Shown: positions 9,210 through 18,547 of the stretch, one piece after another
Layout: every line of letters begins with the position of its first letter
How positions within the stretch are numbered: position 1 is the first letter of the stretch
Origin: Phycisphaerales bacterium
GTDB taxonomy: Bacteria > Planctomycetota > Phycisphaerae > Phycisphaerales > UBA1924
NCBI GenBank assembly: GCA_020427395.1
Contig: JAGQON010000001.1
Span: 124,001-188,000, forward strand
Reading direction: 5' to 3'
Length of the DNA stretch: 64,000 nucleotides
Program-made: the position numbers and the translations under genes
Notes under the pieces: model-generated
Database searches by the model: none
What the model saw: the letters and a program-made list of their open reading frames with translations, nothing else
What the model was told of the DNA's origin: nothing

Positions 9210-10721
9210 TTACTTCCTCTTCTTCCGGCTCTTGATGCTCTTGCTCTTTGTCGATTTCTTCATCGAAAACCCGGGCACACTCATGCCGCCCATGCCGGGC
9301 ATGCCGCCGCCGCCGAGTGCGCCGCTCATCGCCTTGGCCGCGGCCATCTTGCCGCCTGCGCCCATCGAACCGAACTGCTTCATCACCTTGCTCATCATCG
9401 CGAACTGCTTGGCGAGCTGACCCACCTGGTTGGCGTCCGAACCCGAGCCGCTCGCGATACGCACCTTGCGAGAGTGCTTGATGATGTCCGGCTTCTTACG
9501 CTCTTCCGGGGTCATTGACAGGATCATCGCCTCGGTCCGGTCGAGCTGCTTCTCGTCGATATCCATGCCCTTGATCGCCGAGCCCACGCCCGGCAGCATG
9601 CCCAGCAGCGACTTCATCGAGCCCATGCGGCGCATCATCTTCATCTGCTTGAGGAAGTCCTCCATGTCCAGCTCGCCCTTGGCCATCTTGGCTTCGAGTT
9701 CCGCCGCTTCTTCCTCGCTGACTTCCTGCTGCGCCTTCTCCACCAGCGAGACCACATCGCCCATGCCCAGGATGCGTCCGGCCATCCGCTCGGGGTGGAA
9801 CGGCTCGATCGCGTCGAGCTTCTCGCCCACGCCGATGTAGCGGATCGGCGCGCCAGTGACCTGCTTCACCGACAGAGCGGCCCCGCCGCGCGTGTCGCTG
9901 TCGAACTTGGTCAGGATCACGCCGTCCACGGCCAGCTGCTCGTGGAACGCCTTGGCGCTGTTGACTGCGTCCTGCCCCGTCATCGCATCGACCACAAGGA
10001 AAATGTGGTGCGGGTTGAGCATCGATCGCACGCCCTTGAGCTCGTGCATCAGCTCGTCGTTGACATGCAGACGACCCGCGGTGTCGAGGATCAGCACATC
10101 CACGCCCTTGGCCTTCGCTTCCTTGAGTGCGTTCTGGCACACTTTGATCGCCACGCCCACGGCCCTGCCATACTCGGCCGACTTGTCGTGCTCGCCGTAA
10201 AAGTGCACCTGCGACCCGCCCGAAAGCTCCTCGTTCGCCTGGCGAGCGACGGTTTCTAGCTGATCGATCGCCGCCGGTCGCTGCAGGTCCGCGGCCGCCA
10301 GCATCACCGATCGTCCCTGCTTCTTGAGCATTCCCGCGAGCTTGCCACAAGTGGTGGTCTTCCCCGAGCCCTGCAGCCCGCACATCATGATGATGGTGGG
10401 GGCCGGCGACATCTTGACAATGCCGGGAGGCGACGGCTGCTCCTTGGCGTTCGGGTCGCCCCCGAACAGCTCGATCAGTCGCCGGTGCACGATGCCGATC
10501 ATCTCCTGACCGGGCTTAAGCGATTTGGTGACCTGCTGCCCCTTGGCGTCTTCGAGCACCTTCTTGCAGAACGCCTCGGCCACCTCGTAGTGGACATCCG
10601 CCTCGAGCAGCGCGTTGCGAACCTCGTCCATCGCCTCGCGGACATTGGACTCGGAAATGGTGGAGTTGCCGGAAAGCTTCTTGAAGACGCCGTTGAAACT
10701 GTCGGAGACTCGATCGAACAT
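9210..10721 (-). CDS. ffh: Signal recognition particle protein Ffh
   Basis: A 503-residue GTPase of the signal recognition particle, which binds signal sequences as they leave the ribosome and delivers them to FtsY at the membrane. The N-domain occupies residues 1-90. The G-domain shows the P-loop GLQGSGKTTTCGKL, DTAGRLHVND, TKFDSDTRGGAALS and the closing GVGEKLDAIEPF. The methionine-rich M-domain follows from about 330 (DFLKQMKMMRRMGSM, GMLPG), and the last 50 residues are Gly/Met-rich and then Lys/Arg/Ser-rich. Length is slightly above the usual 450-480 because of this tail. No SRP RNA gene was seen nearby. Confidence 0.97.
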   Translation of the reverse strand: MFDRVSDSFNGVFKKLSGNSTISESNVREAMDEVRNALLEADVHYEVAEAFCKKVLEDAKGQQVTKSLKPGQEMIGIVHRRLIELFGGDPNAKEQPSPPGIVKMSPAPTIIMMCGLQGSGKTTTCGKLAGMLKKQGRSVMLAAADLQRPAAIDQLETVARQANEELSGGSQVHFYGEHDKSAEYGRAVGVAIKVCQNALKEAKAKGVDVLILDTAGRLHVNDELMHELKGVRSMLNPHHIFLVVDAMTGQDAVNSAKAFHEQLAVDGVILTKFDSDTRGGAALSVKQVTGAPIRYIGVGEKLDAIEPFHPERMAGRILGMGDVVSLVEKAQQEVSEEEAAELEAKMAKGELDMEDFLKQMKMMRRMGSMKSLLGMLPGVGSAIKGMDIDEKQLDRTEAMILSMTPEERKKPDIIKHSRKVRIASGSGSDANQVGQLAKQFAMMSKVMKQFGSMGAGGKMAAAKAMSGALGGGGMPGMGGMSVPGFSMKKSTKSKSIKSRKKRK

Positions 10722-10822
10722 AAAAACTCCCGCACGGGTGTGCGTCGTGGGTTCGTGATTCGAGTCAGGGCCGTGACCGCAGCCGCAACATCATAGGGCT
10801 TCGGAACGGATAGAGTCAGCGT

Positions 10823-11278
10823 ATGCCAAAGCAGGAGACAGCACGCGAGAAGCCCATATGGGAGGTCCAGGCCCGCCCCCTCGGCGAGCCCGAGACGCCA
10901 TGGGTCACCATGAAGGTCCGCGCGAGCTCCATCCCGCAGGCCGATGCCATCATGCGACGGCGTGGCTTTGAGATTGCCACCCAGAGCGTGATCCTCGCCG
11001 ACGGCCAGCCCGACACGCTCCCAAGTTCCCGTCTCAAGCTCAAGCCGCTCGTCTGCTCGAACTGCGGCTACGCCCTCGCCGGGCTCACGCTCGAGAAAGC
11101 GTCCGTGACCTGCACCGAGTGCTCGCACAGCCAGCCGCTCATGCACTATGTCCCCGACAACCACGGAATGATCGATCGCAACCACCCGATCATCGGCGTC
11201 CTTGCCGTCATCGGTGCCATCGCCTTGGTGCTCATCATGCTGCCGATCGTGATCTCGATCGTCTACTCGTTCATCTGA
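10823..11278 (+). CDS. Zinc-ribbon, C-terminal transmembrane protein
   Basis: A 151-residue protein. Residues 10-60 (WEVQARPLGEPETPWVTMKV, then a helix with an RRRGFEIA turn) look like a small beta-beta-alpha-beta module. Residues 77-98 form a zinc ribbon, CSNCGYALAG then CTEC. The C-terminal 25 residues form one transmembrane helix. The plan suggests a tail-anchored cytosolic protein. A similar N-terminal module with a C-terminal helix appears in the proteins at 52160 and 53988. No function is known. It is divergent from ffh and convergent with polX. Confidence 0.7.
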   Translation: MPKQETAREKPIWEVQARPLGEPETPWVTMKVRASSIPQADAIMRRRGFEIATQSVILADGQPDTLPSSRLKLKPLVCSNCGYALAGLTLEKASVTCTECSHSQPLMHYVPDNHGMIDRNHPIIGVLAVIGAIALVLIMLPIVISIVYSFI

Positions 11279-13072
11279 TCAGCGCTTGGACTTGAGCCAC
11301 TTGTGCAGCTTGTCCTTGCTCCAGGTATTGATGCACAACTCGGGCGTCAGCCACCCACGCTGACCCGTCAGTACACCGAACCGCAGGTTGTCGTAATCGT
11401 CCGGGTGGTGCACATCGCAATCGATCGCGAATTTGCACCCTGCCTCGACGGCCGCCCGCACATGCGTGTCCCTCAGGTCCAGACGCATCCAGTGGCAGTT
11501 GATCTCCAGCGCCACATCGTGCTCGATCGCGGCCGCGAAGATCTCGTTCATGTCCGGCTCAAGCCCGGGGCGCCGCTCGATGAGCCGCCCGGTCGGATGC
11601 CCGATGATGTGTACCAGCGGGTGCTCGATCGCCTTGAGCAGGCGCTTGGTCGCCTGCTTGGGCTTGGCCCGCAGCCCCGCATGCGGCGAGGCCACCACAA
11701 CATCCAACTCCGCGAGCAGATCGTCGTCGTAATCGAGCGTCCCATCGACGAGGATGTCCACCTCGCTGCCCGCAAGGATCGAGATCCCCTTGGTGGCCTT
11801 GTCCGCCTCGCGCACGGCCTGAATGTGCTTGCGGAGGCGTTCGGGCGAGAGCCCACCCGCGACGGCCGATGATTGCGAGTGATCGGTGATCGCCAGCGTG
11901 TGGAACCCGCGTGATTTGGCGATCTCCGCAGATTCCTCGATGGACATCTTGCCATCTGAGGCCGTGGTGTGCGAGTGCAGTTCGGCCTTGATGTCATCCA
12001 CCTCGATCAGCCGGGGTGTCTCCTCGATCTCCAGTTCTCCGCGGTCTTCGCGCATGGTGGAGGGGACAAACGGCACGCCGAGCTTGCTGTAGATCGACTC
12101 CTCGCTCTTGCACGCGACCGGCTTCTCCCCGCGTTGCTGCGGCGGGGTCTTGTCCTTGCCGTCGTCCTTGAACAGCCCGTACTCGTTGAGCGTCATGCCC
12201 TGCTTGATCGCCCGCTCACGCAGACGCACATTGTGCTCCTTGGAGCCGGTGAAGTACATCAGGGCCGCGCCCCAGCAGGATTCGTCCACGATCCGCAGAT
12301 CGACCTGCACGGCCGAGTTATCCTCGGCCCCCCAGCGGCTCGATTCGTCCTCGATGGCGACCCGGATCGAGGCCTTTTTCTCGCCGTTGGCCAGCACCTT
12401 CATCACGCCCTTGGCGTTCGTAAAGGCCTCACGCGCCGCTTCAGGGTCACTCGTGGCGATCAGGATGTCGATGTCGCCGATCGTCTCCTTGCCCCGGCGG
12501 AGCGACCCGGCAAAGGCGCACTGCTTCACGCCCTTGACCCTGCCCATCATCTCAACAAACCGGTCCGCGACACCCTGGGCGATACCGATATGTAGCCGCC
12601 CGCCCTGCTGGGCCATGAACTCGATCGATTCCTTGATGTTGTCGACGGTCTTCTGCCCCATGCGAGGCAGCTCGAGGATGCTCCCGTCGTTGATGATCCG
12701 CAGCAGGTCATCGATCGATTCGACGCCCTTCTCGTCCCACATCAGCTTGACCGTTTTGGGCCCGAGCCCGGGGATCTCAAGGACTTCCATCAGCCCCTTG
12801 GGGATCTGATCGCGGAGTTCGTCGTACTCGCTGATGGTCCCGTTCTGCGCCAGCTCGATGAGCTTGCTGGCCGTGCCCTTGCCGATGCCCTCCAAGGCCA
12901 CCAGGGCCTTGGTATCGCCCGCCTCGGCCAGCGATTCGATGTCCTCGGTCGTGTCCTTGAGCACTCGGGCGGCCTTGGCGTGCGCACTGACACGGAAGCG
13001 ATCGCCGCCCAGCAGCTCGATCATCTGGGACATCTCATTGAACATGGAAGACGCGGCTTTGGTGAAACTCAT
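11279..13072 (-). CDS. polX: PolX-family DNA polymerase / 3'-5' exonuclease
   Basis: A 597-residue protein. The ATG at 13072 is preferred; the reading frame can be extended by only two codons from a TTG. Residues 1-150 hold helix-hairpin-helix DNA-binding modules (LEGIGKGTASKLIEL, IPGLGPKTVKLMW). Residues 170-320 form the nucleotidyltransferase domain with CAFAGSLRRGKETIGDIDILIAT (the catalytic GS..R..DxD). The C-terminal third is a PHP phosphoesterase domain: ELHSHTTASDG, AITDHS, GSEVDI, ASPH, DCDVHHPDD. Bacterial PolX fills short gaps and has Mn-dependent exonuclease activity in repair. Domain order and length match. Confidence 0.95.
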   Translation of the reverse strand: MSFTKAASSMFNEMSQMIELLGGDRFRVSAHAKAARVLKDTTEDIESLAEAGDTKALVALEGIGKGTASKLIELAQNGTISEYDELRDQIPKGLMEVLEIPGLGPKTVKLMWDEKGVESIDDLLRIINDGSILELPRMGQKTVDNIKESIEFMAQQGGRLHIGIAQGVADRFVEMMGRVKGVKQCAFAGSLRRGKETIGDIDILIATSDPEAAREAFTNAKGVMKVLANGEKKASIRVAIEDESSRWGAEDNSAVQVDLRIVDESCWGAALMYFTGSKEHNVRLRERAIKQGMTLNEYGLFKDDGKDKTPPQQRGEKPVACKSEESIYSKLGVPFVPSTMREDRGELEIEETPRLIEVDDIKAELHSHTTASDGKMSIEESAEIAKSRGFHTLAITDHSQSSAVAGGLSPERLRKHIQAVREADKATKGISILAGSEVDILVDGTLDYDDDLLAELDVVVASPHAGLRAKPKQATKRLLKAIEHPLVHIIGHPTGRLIERRPGLEPDMNEIFAAAIEHDVALEINCHWMRLDLRDTHVRAAVEAGCKFAIDCDVHHPDDYDNLRFGVLTGQRGWLTPELCINTWSKDKLHKWLKSKR

Positions 13073-13145
13073 GCCCAATCGTAGCGGGGCATTCCCGTTC
13101 CATGGCCGAGTTCATCAATGCCGGGATGATCCTGGGTCAGGCGCG

Positions 13146-13700
13146 TTACGCGGATCGCTTGGACAGCGCTGTGCGGATGCGGGACACGCAATCGCTCTCA
13201 TCTGTCGAGTCAGCCACCGTGTGCGATTCGATCGCGATGGATTCTGCCTGCTTTGCCACAACGGGCTCGTTCGTGTTCAGTCCAAGCCGGATGGCCTTGG
13301 GACGCGTCTCAGGCTTGTGCTCACGGACCGTGTTCGACTCCGCCCTCACCCCGTCCAGATCCGTCGAGATCTGTTCCAAGCGGGCAAGCCGTTCAGTCTG
13401 GTCGGCAAAGGAGGCCGCAAGCGCGTTGAGCAACTCAGAAGGGTTCGCCAGTCGCAAGGCGTTCATGCGGATATCCGAGCATCGCATCGCGCCGCGCCCG
13501 GTCAGCAACCAGTCGGCCGAGATGCCGAATGCCTTGCAGAGATTGATCAGGAATGTGGTGCTCGGGGCCTGCCCCTGCATGTACCGACGCACGGTCTCAG
13601 GGTGGGTGTCTGTCAGCCGCCCGAGCTTGCGATACGACATATCGCTCACCGCATGTTGTAGTCGATCGTGAAACTCAATTAGACACTGCTCGTTCGACAT
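13146..13700 (-). CDS. HTH (XRE-like) DNA-binding protein
   Basis: A 184-residue protein. Residues 18-70 form a helix-turn-helix: MSYRKLGRLTDTHPETVRRYMQGQAPSTTFLINLCKAFGISADWLLTGRG, ending with the DWLLTG motif common in phage-type and XRE repressors. The C-terminal half is polar with a probable coiled coil (ADQTERLARLEQISTDLDGV) that could mediate dimerisation. Its targets are unknown. It lies upstream of polX on the same strand with a 73-base gap. About 260 bases without a recognisable gene separate it from recG. Confidence 0.8.
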   Translation of the reverse strand: MSNEQCLIEFHDRLQHAVSDMSYRKLGRLTDTHPETVRRYMQGQAPSTTFLINLCKAFGISADWLLTGRGAMRCSDIRMNALRLANPSELLNALAASFADQTERLARLEQISTDLDGVRAESNTVREHKPETRPKAIRLGLNTNEPVVAKQAESIAIESHTVADSTDESDCVSRIRTALSKRSA

Positions 13701-13966
13701 AGGGGGAATACCTCACAAATATGGCAGACATAAACTCTGCCTGAACTGGCTCACTTTCATCGATCAAGCCCTTCTGATCATCCATGCAATCGGTACCAGC
13801 CGATTTTTTCTTGAGGCATGGTGGGGGGCTGTCGTGTGATCTGATCTGATAAAGCACAGAATGGTCTTGAATCATCCCACGAATGGGTGTATGCATTGGG
13901 AGTTTTACCCGCTATCGGATTACAAGTTCAGTGAATGAGCTTGTATATGAGAATGAGCAGAACACC

Positions 13967-16096
13967 CTAACCCACATCACCCAGACCAAGCCATTGCCCG
14001 TGCGCCTTGAGCATCCGACGACGCGCGATGGCGTCCTCTTGCCGATCGAGGGTGGGCGATAGGGCAATCCACCCAGCAGCATCGCGACGCGCCATCTGGA
14101 GCAGTTCCAGATCGCGCATCGGGTCCGCGATGCGGAACGGGGGAGTCCCGCTCTGGCGCGTGCCGAACACATCGCCGGCCCCACGGATCTCCAGGTCCCG
14201 CTCAGCGAGCACGAAGCCCGAAGTCGTCTCGACCATCGCGTTGAGACGGGCGATTCCGTCTTCCGTCTTCGGATTCCCGATCAGCACACACACGCCCGGT
14301 TTCTGCCCACGCCCTACGCGTCCACGGAGCTGATGCAGCTGTGCAAGCCCGAAGCGGTCCGCGTCCTCGATGATCATCATCGTGGCGTTAGGTACATCCA
14401 CGCCGACCTCAATGACAGTCGTCGCAATCAGGGCATCGATCTTGCCCGCCCGGAACCGGTGCATGATGTGCTCGCGGGTGTCACGCTTGAGGCGTCCGTG
14501 CAGGGCCGCGATCTTCACATCGTGCAGTTCGCCGCCCTCCAGCTCCTTCTGGAGCGTCCGCAGGTCGGTCACCCGGGTCTCGCCCTTGCTGCCGGGCTCA
14601 ATCGCCGGCACCACGATGAACGCCTGGTCACCCTGCTTGATCTTCTCATTGACCCAGTTGTACACCGTCTTCCGCTGATCCGGCGTGACCCGCTTGGTAA
14701 TCACCGGCGTGCGCCCCGGCGGCAGCTCGTCGATCGTCGAGATGTCCAGATCGCCGAAGATCGTCAGCCCGATCGTGCGGGGGATCGGGGTCGCGGTCAT
14801 CACGATCACATGCGGCGTCTCGCCCTCGTGGTCCTTGCCACCTTTCACCCGCAGCTTGGCCCGCTGCTCCACCCCGAACCGGTGCTGCTCGTCGATCACT
14901 ACAAGCGCCAGCGAGTGGAACTCCACCCGATCCGAGATCAGCGCGTGCGTGCCAATGACCAGGTCCACATCGCCAGAATGAATCTTGGCGAGGACCGTGT
15001 CGCGATCAGCGCTGGGCATCGAGCCGGTGAGCAGCTCAACCCGCACGCTCGAACCGCTCAGCATCTCAGTGATCGAGAGGAAGTGCTGCTCGGCGAGAAG
15101 CTCGGTGGGGGCCATGAGGGCCGCCTGATGACCGTGGGCAATCGCAAGCAGCATCGCATCCAGCGCGACAGCGGTCTTGCCCGAGCCGACATCACCCTGA
15201 ACCAATCGATTTGTCGGCATGGTCAGGGCCACATCCCGTGAGATCTCGTCCACGACACGCTGCTGGGCGGCCGTCAACGCGAACGGCATGCGTGCCCTGA
15301 TCCGCTCATCGATCTCAGGTGTCCGCTCCAAAGCCGGGGCTGTCAGCGTCCGTCGTAGGTGCGCCCGCTTCATATGCACGCCGAGCTGAAGCATCAGCAG
15401 TTCGTCATAGGCCAACCGACGCCGGGCTGCCTTCACCTCGTCTTCGTGCTGCGGCGCATGCATCATGCGGTACGCCTCGCTCAGGCTCGGCAATGCCCGC
15501 TCGGCGCGGAACTCGTCGCTCAAGTGATCCTCAAGTTGCTCAATCGCCGGCTCAAGGACAGTTTTTACGATCTCCCAGATCCGCTCGCTCGCGAGCCCTT
15601 CCGTGGCCGGGTACACCGGGCGGTACGCGTCGTCCTCGATGCCGCCGGCGTCGCCGCCCGTGTCCTCAAGGATCGTGAACAGCGGGTTGGCCATCTGCAG
15701 CCCGGGCCCGAACTTGGTCGGCTTGCCCTGCACCCTCAGGCGCATCCCCACATGCAGCTTCTTCTGCAGGAACGACTGATTGAAGAACACAAGGTCCAGG
15801 CGTCCATCGCCATCGTGCAGCACCGCCTGGAATCGGGCCTTGCGTCCGAAGCCCGAGATCTTGGTGGCGGTGATCTCACCCTCCGCCGAACTGATCACCC
15901 CGGGCTGTAGATCCGCGATCCCCGATTGCGCTCGTAGCCATTCGTGGCGGTGAGGGAGGTGGGCGAGCAACTGCCCGACATTGCGGACACCGAGGATTTC
16001 GAGTTTCTGCGCGTGGACCTCCCACACGCCGGGGATGTCGTAGATCGATGTAGTGAGCGTTAGTCCTACGAGTTTTTCAGAGTTGGACCGGGACAT
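13967..16096 (-). CDS. recG: ATP-dependent DNA helicase RecG
   Basis: A 709-residue helicase that remodels stalled forks and branched DNA. The N-terminal wedge/OB region covers residues 50-200. The helicase core follows: RLVQGDVGSGKTAVALDAML (Walker A), LMAPTELLAEQHF, LLTGSM, DLVIGTHALI, VVIDEQHRFGVEQR (DEQH box), MTATPIPRTIGL, then the second RecA domain with ATTVIEVGVDVPNATMM and GLAQLHQLRGRVGRG. The C-terminus has FGTRQSG, as in RecG. Length is normal. A weakly conserved AT-richer gene lies 15 bases upstream on the same strand, so the two may be co-transcribed. Confidence 0.97.
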   Translation of the reverse strand: MSRSNSEKLVGLTLTTSIYDIPGVWEVHAQKLEILGVRNVGQLLAHLPHRHEWLRAQSGIADLQPGVISSAEGEITATKISGFGRKARFQAVLHDGDGRLDLVFFNQSFLQKKLHVGMRLRVQGKPTKFGPGLQMANPLFTILEDTGGDAGGIEDDAYRPVYPATEGLASERIWEIVKTVLEPAIEQLEDHLSDEFRAERALPSLSEAYRMMHAPQHEDEVKAARRRLAYDELLMLQLGVHMKRAHLRRTLTAPALERTPEIDERIRARMPFALTAAQQRVVDEISRDVALTMPTNRLVQGDVGSGKTAVALDAMLLAIAHGHQAALMAPTELLAEQHFLSITEMLSGSSVRVELLTGSMPSADRDTVLAKIHSGDVDLVIGTHALISDRVEFHSLALVVIDEQHRFGVEQRAKLRVKGGKDHEGETPHVIVMTATPIPRTIGLTIFGDLDISTIDELPPGRTPVITKRVTPDQRKTVYNWVNEKIKQGDQAFIVVPAIEPGSKGETRVTDLRTLQKELEGGELHDVKIAALHGRLKRDTREHIMHRFRAGKIDALIATTVIEVGVDVPNATMMIIEDADRFGLAQLHQLRGRVGRGQKPGVCVLIGNPKTEDGIARLNAMVETTSGFVLAERDLEIRGAGDVFGTRQSGTPPFRIADPMRDLELLQMARRDAAGWIALSPTLDRQEDAIARRRMLKAHGQWLGLGDVG

Positions 16097-16111
16097 GGAC
16101 TTGAGTTTAGG

Positions 16112-16828
16112 TCAATCAACACTCCAGTATGCTTGCCGAAACACCAGTGCAAAGGCCATGAGGGCCAGAACTTCAGAATCATTCCGGCAGGGCAACTCCC
16201 CCTCAGATCGTGGGAGGAACCATCGATCGTTCGTAGGGGGCGTTGAGTTGATAAGCCGATGAGATATCGATCGTAGGTAATCCGCGAGACCAGCCTGACT
16301 TGGCTGACCTACCCTTGCGATCACATCAGGAGCTCGATGGTGAATCAGTGACATCTCACGCATGGTTTTATCATTGAAATGTATCCTAAAAATCTCTGTG
16401 TCATTGATCAAAATCTTCCATGATACACACACGCTGAGTACTTTCAGAAATTTCTCATGCTTCTGAGCCATCAGTAGACCAGTGAATTCCCCATTGAAAA
16501 ACAAGACAGCATTGTCAGTCTTGCGGTCGTAGACAACTTCAACTGTTCTGCCATCAATGAGCCAAAGAACGCGGTAGTTTGTACGAGAGTCGATTCCTAC
16601 ACGCCCAACGCGAACCCCTGTTGATCCATGCTCAAGCCAGAATGAGTCATGGAGTCCCTCAAGTTCTATGGTCAGCTTCTCATACTCAATCTGATGGATA
16701 CCAGCAGACTCAGCTTTATGACGCAACTTCATCAACTTAGCTTCAGTTGGCAATACCCATTTTCTTGTTGCCTTGATGTGTTTATCCAGGCCATTAAAAA
16801 TCCTCATCCCTAAGAGCTTGAACTCCAT
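16112..16828 (-). CDS. Hypothetical protein, AT-richer than neighbours
   Basis: About 238 residues from ATG 16828; a GTG three bases earlier could also be used. The ATG shares one base with the TGA of the DUF971 gene (TGATG), pointing to translational coupling. I recognise no family. It has basic helical N-terminal residues, then a beta-rich middle with WLIDGRTVEVVYDRKTDNAVLFFNGEFTGLLM resembling a small beta-sandwich, and no signal peptide or membrane helix. Codon third positions are visibly AT-richer than in recG or pyrF, which suggests recent acquisition or relaxed selection. Confidence 0.6.
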   Translation of the reverse strand: MEFKLLGMRIFNGLDKHIKATRKWVLPTEAKLMKLRHKAESAGIHQIEYEKLTIELEGLHDSFWLEHGSTGVRVGRVGIDSRTNYRVLWLIDGRTVEVVYDRKTDNAVLFFNGEFTGLLMAQKHEKFLKVLSVCVSWKILINDTEIFRIHFNDKTMREMSLIHHRAPDVIARVGQPSQAGLADYLRSISHRLINSTPPTNDRWFLPRSEGELPCRNDSEVLALMAFALVFRQAYWSVD

Positions 16829-17211
16829 CACCCAAGCCCCAGCGGGTCGTTGTGAGCCGGTGCGTTGTCGGAAGTGACCCGCCCTTCCGGGTTCACCGCC
16901 GGGTCGATCTCGCGCAGGTAGTCCCAGGTATAAAGCCCCGTTGCGTGCCCGTCGGAGAAGGTGATCTTGATCGCGTAGTTGCCCACAAGCTCGGCATCTA
17001 AAGCAGTCACCTTGCCCGAGCCGCCCGAGCTGGGCAGGATGGTCAGCGGGTTCTTCTTCATCGACTTGCGGAGTTCCCGCATGTCCGCGCTGGGCGAGAG
17101 TCGCCGAAGGTGCGCGATCGGGTAGACGGATCGATGGCCATCCTGCCAGGTGATGGTCAGGGCGGTGTCCTTCTTCAGATCCAGATGCTGGGGTGAATAC
17201 GTCTGTTTCAT
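16828..17211 (-). CDS. DUF971 (gamma-butyrobetaine hydroxylase N-terminal-like) protein
   Basis: A 127-residue protein starting MKQTYSPQHLDLKK. The start at 17211 is chosen because homologues begin here and upstream codons run into the divergent pyrF promoter. The core (ALTITWQDGHRSVYPIAHLRRLSPSA, then NYAIKITFSDGHATGLYTWDYLREI) is the DUF971 domain, found as a free-standing protein next to Fe-S or Mrp genes and as the N-terminus of gamma-butyrobetaine hydroxylase. An insert of about 30 residues with KNPLTILPSSGGSGK separates the two halves. A possible role is binding iron-sulfur partners or metal, but this is unproven. The C-terminal tail is polar. Confidence 0.8.
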   Translation of the reverse strand: MKQTYSPQHLDLKKDTALTITWQDGHRSVYPIAHLRRLSPSADMRELRKSMKKNPLTILPSSGGSGKVTALDAELVGNYAIKITFSDGHATGLYTWDYLREIDPAVNPEGRVTSDNAPAHNDPLGLG

Positions 17212-17250
17212 CGCGTCTACAGTGTAGAACAACCAGCGCACGGAGGCCCC

Positions 17251-18126
17251 ATGAGCACGATGAGCACCGCGACGAACCAGATCGACCAGCTCGTGTCCGC
17301 GATCGACGAGCACGCTACGCCCGCCTGCGTCGGTATCGACCCGGTGTTCTCCAAGCTCCCCGAGCAGCTGCGATCCACAGCCGAAGTCGAGGCCATCGAG
17401 ACCTTCTCAATGGGGGTGCTCGAGGCTATTCAGGGCACCGTCCCGGTGATCAAGCCCCAGAGCGCCTGTTTCGAACGATACGGCAGTGCCGGGTACGCCA
17501 TTCTCGAGAAGGTCATCACCAGAGGTCGTGAGTTGGGCTTCGTGGTCATTCTGGATGCCAAACGCGGCGACATCGGCTCCTCCGCCCAGCACTATGCCGA
17601 GGGGGCCGCCGACATGGGGGCTCACTTCATCACGGTCTCGCCCTATATGGGCCCTTCGACCATCGAACCGTTCCTCGACGCCGGGCTCGGTGTCTTCGCT
17701 CTCGCCCGGACCAGCAACCCAGACTCTGACGCGGTCCAGCTCAACGAACTCGCTGACGGTCGTCGCGTGGTGCACGCGATCAGCAGCATGATCGCCACGA
17801 TGGGATCCACGATGACGGGCAAATCCGGGCTCAGCGCTCTCGGGGCCGTAGTTGGTGCCACCAAGGCGGCAGACGAGATGAGCGTCCTGCGTGAACTGAT
17901 GCCCACCCAGATGTTCCTCGTCCCGGGGGTGGGGGCTCAGGGCGGCACCGTTGATGATGTCCGCCCGATGTGCCGACCCGGCGTTCGCTCCAGCGGGCAG
18001 TTGGGGGTCATCGTCAACGCCTCACGGTCCGTGCTCTACCCCGATTCCGGAGGTAGCGACTGGCAGCAGAACATCCGCGAAGCCGCGATCGACTTCGCTG
18101 ACTCGCTCCGATCGCTCGCCAACTGA
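17251..18126 (+). CDS. pyrF: Orotidine 5'-phosphate decarboxylase
   Basis: A 291-residue protein with CGGAGG placed 6 bases before the ATG. It decarboxylates OMP to UMP in the last step of pyrimidine synthesis. The catalytic signature is VILDAKRGDIGSSAQHYAEGA (Asp-Lys and Asp), preceded by PVIKPQSACFERYG, the pattern of the longer type 2 PyrF family of about 270-290 residues. FLVPGVGAQGG near residue 230 binds phosphate. It diverges from the DUF971 gene with a 39-base gap that must contain both promoters. A strong terminator follows. Confidence 0.96.
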   Translation: MSTMSTATNQIDQLVSAIDEHATPACVGIDPVFSKLPEQLRSTAEVEAIETFSMGVLEAIQGTVPVIKPQSACFERYGSAGYAILEKVITRGRELGFVVILDAKRGDIGSSAQHYAEGAADMGAHFITVSPYMGPSTIEPFLDAGLGVFALARTSNPDSDAVQLNELADGRRVVHAISSMIATMGSTMTGKSGLSALGAVVGATKAADEMSVLRELMPTQMFLVPGVGAQGGTVDDVRPMCRPGVRSSGQLGVIVNASRSVLYPDSGGSDWQQNIREAAIDFADSLRSLAN

Positions 18127-18150
18127 GATTCAGATCAGTTCAAAAATGAA

Positions 18151-18189
18151 GAGAGGCCGCCGGTTGTTGCACCCACCGAGCGGCCTCTC
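18151..18189 (+). terminator. Hairpin after pyrF
   Basis: A perfect 10-bp stem, GAGAGGCCGC with GCGGCCTCTC, around a 19-base loop, 24 bases after the pyrF stop. A short T-containing run follows. It is likely the pyrF terminator. Confidence 0.75.
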
Positions 18190-18547
18190 TCTGATTCGTC
18201 ACACTCAACAGCGCGTGTGAGTTTCAAGTTGTGGGTCACGCAGGTCCGGCGGGTGCGTCGAGACGGCTGGGTGGGTCCCCGATAGAGCAAAGCTCATGCC
18301 GCGGTGCGGCTTTCGTCGCCCACAGCATGACACCGAAGCGGCTGAAAACCACCTAAATATGGGAAAATCTTGAGATCGAGCGTTCAGGGGCGATCCAAGC
18401 GTTCACGCCATTGTGATCGGACCCCAAAGAACAGGCGATGTGCAAAGAAAATTACCAAACTCACTGGGTTTCCACCAAATCGGGCCCATGTTGTACCCGA
18501 GACACCATCCAAACCGGATTACTGGCTACTCAGTGAGGAGAGTACAT
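18190..18547. other. Gene-free leader region ahead of the PEP-CTERM-like pair
   Basis: No credible reading frame starts here. It contains two small hairpins, GAGC-AAA-GCTC (18285-18295) and GCCGC-GGT-GCGGC (18298-18310), and the 12-mer AAGAAAATTACC at 18445, which recurs before the next paralogue. The 3' part is AT-richer and probably carries the promoter and 5' leader of the gene at 18548. Confidence 0.5.
18445..18456 (+). promoter_or_regulatory. Shared upstream 12-mer, copy 1
   Basis: AAGAAAATTACC lies 103 bases before the ATG of the first PEP-CTERM-like gene; the same 12-mer lies 104 bases before the second. After it both have an ACTCA-like string. It may be part of a promoter or activator site kept after duplication. 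Confidence 0.5.

Noticed and set aside
10722..10822. Possible SRP RNA or tRNA-like sequence near ffh
   Set aside because: No conserved SRP Alu/S-domain or tRNA arms could be traced, only a GTTCG-like string by chance.
13675..13896. 73-residue minus-strand reading frame in the recG-HTH gap
   Set aside because: It overlaps the end of the HTH gene, lacks a ribosome site and has no domain-like pattern.
18228..18310. Possible cyclic-di-GMP (GEMM-like) riboswitch before PEP-CTERM-like paralogue A
   Set aside because: GTCACGCA and GCAAAGC echo the GEMM core, but spacing is too long, the GCAAAGC is just the loop of a simple GAGC/GCTC hairpin, and no tetraloop receptor or CCTAA element follows.
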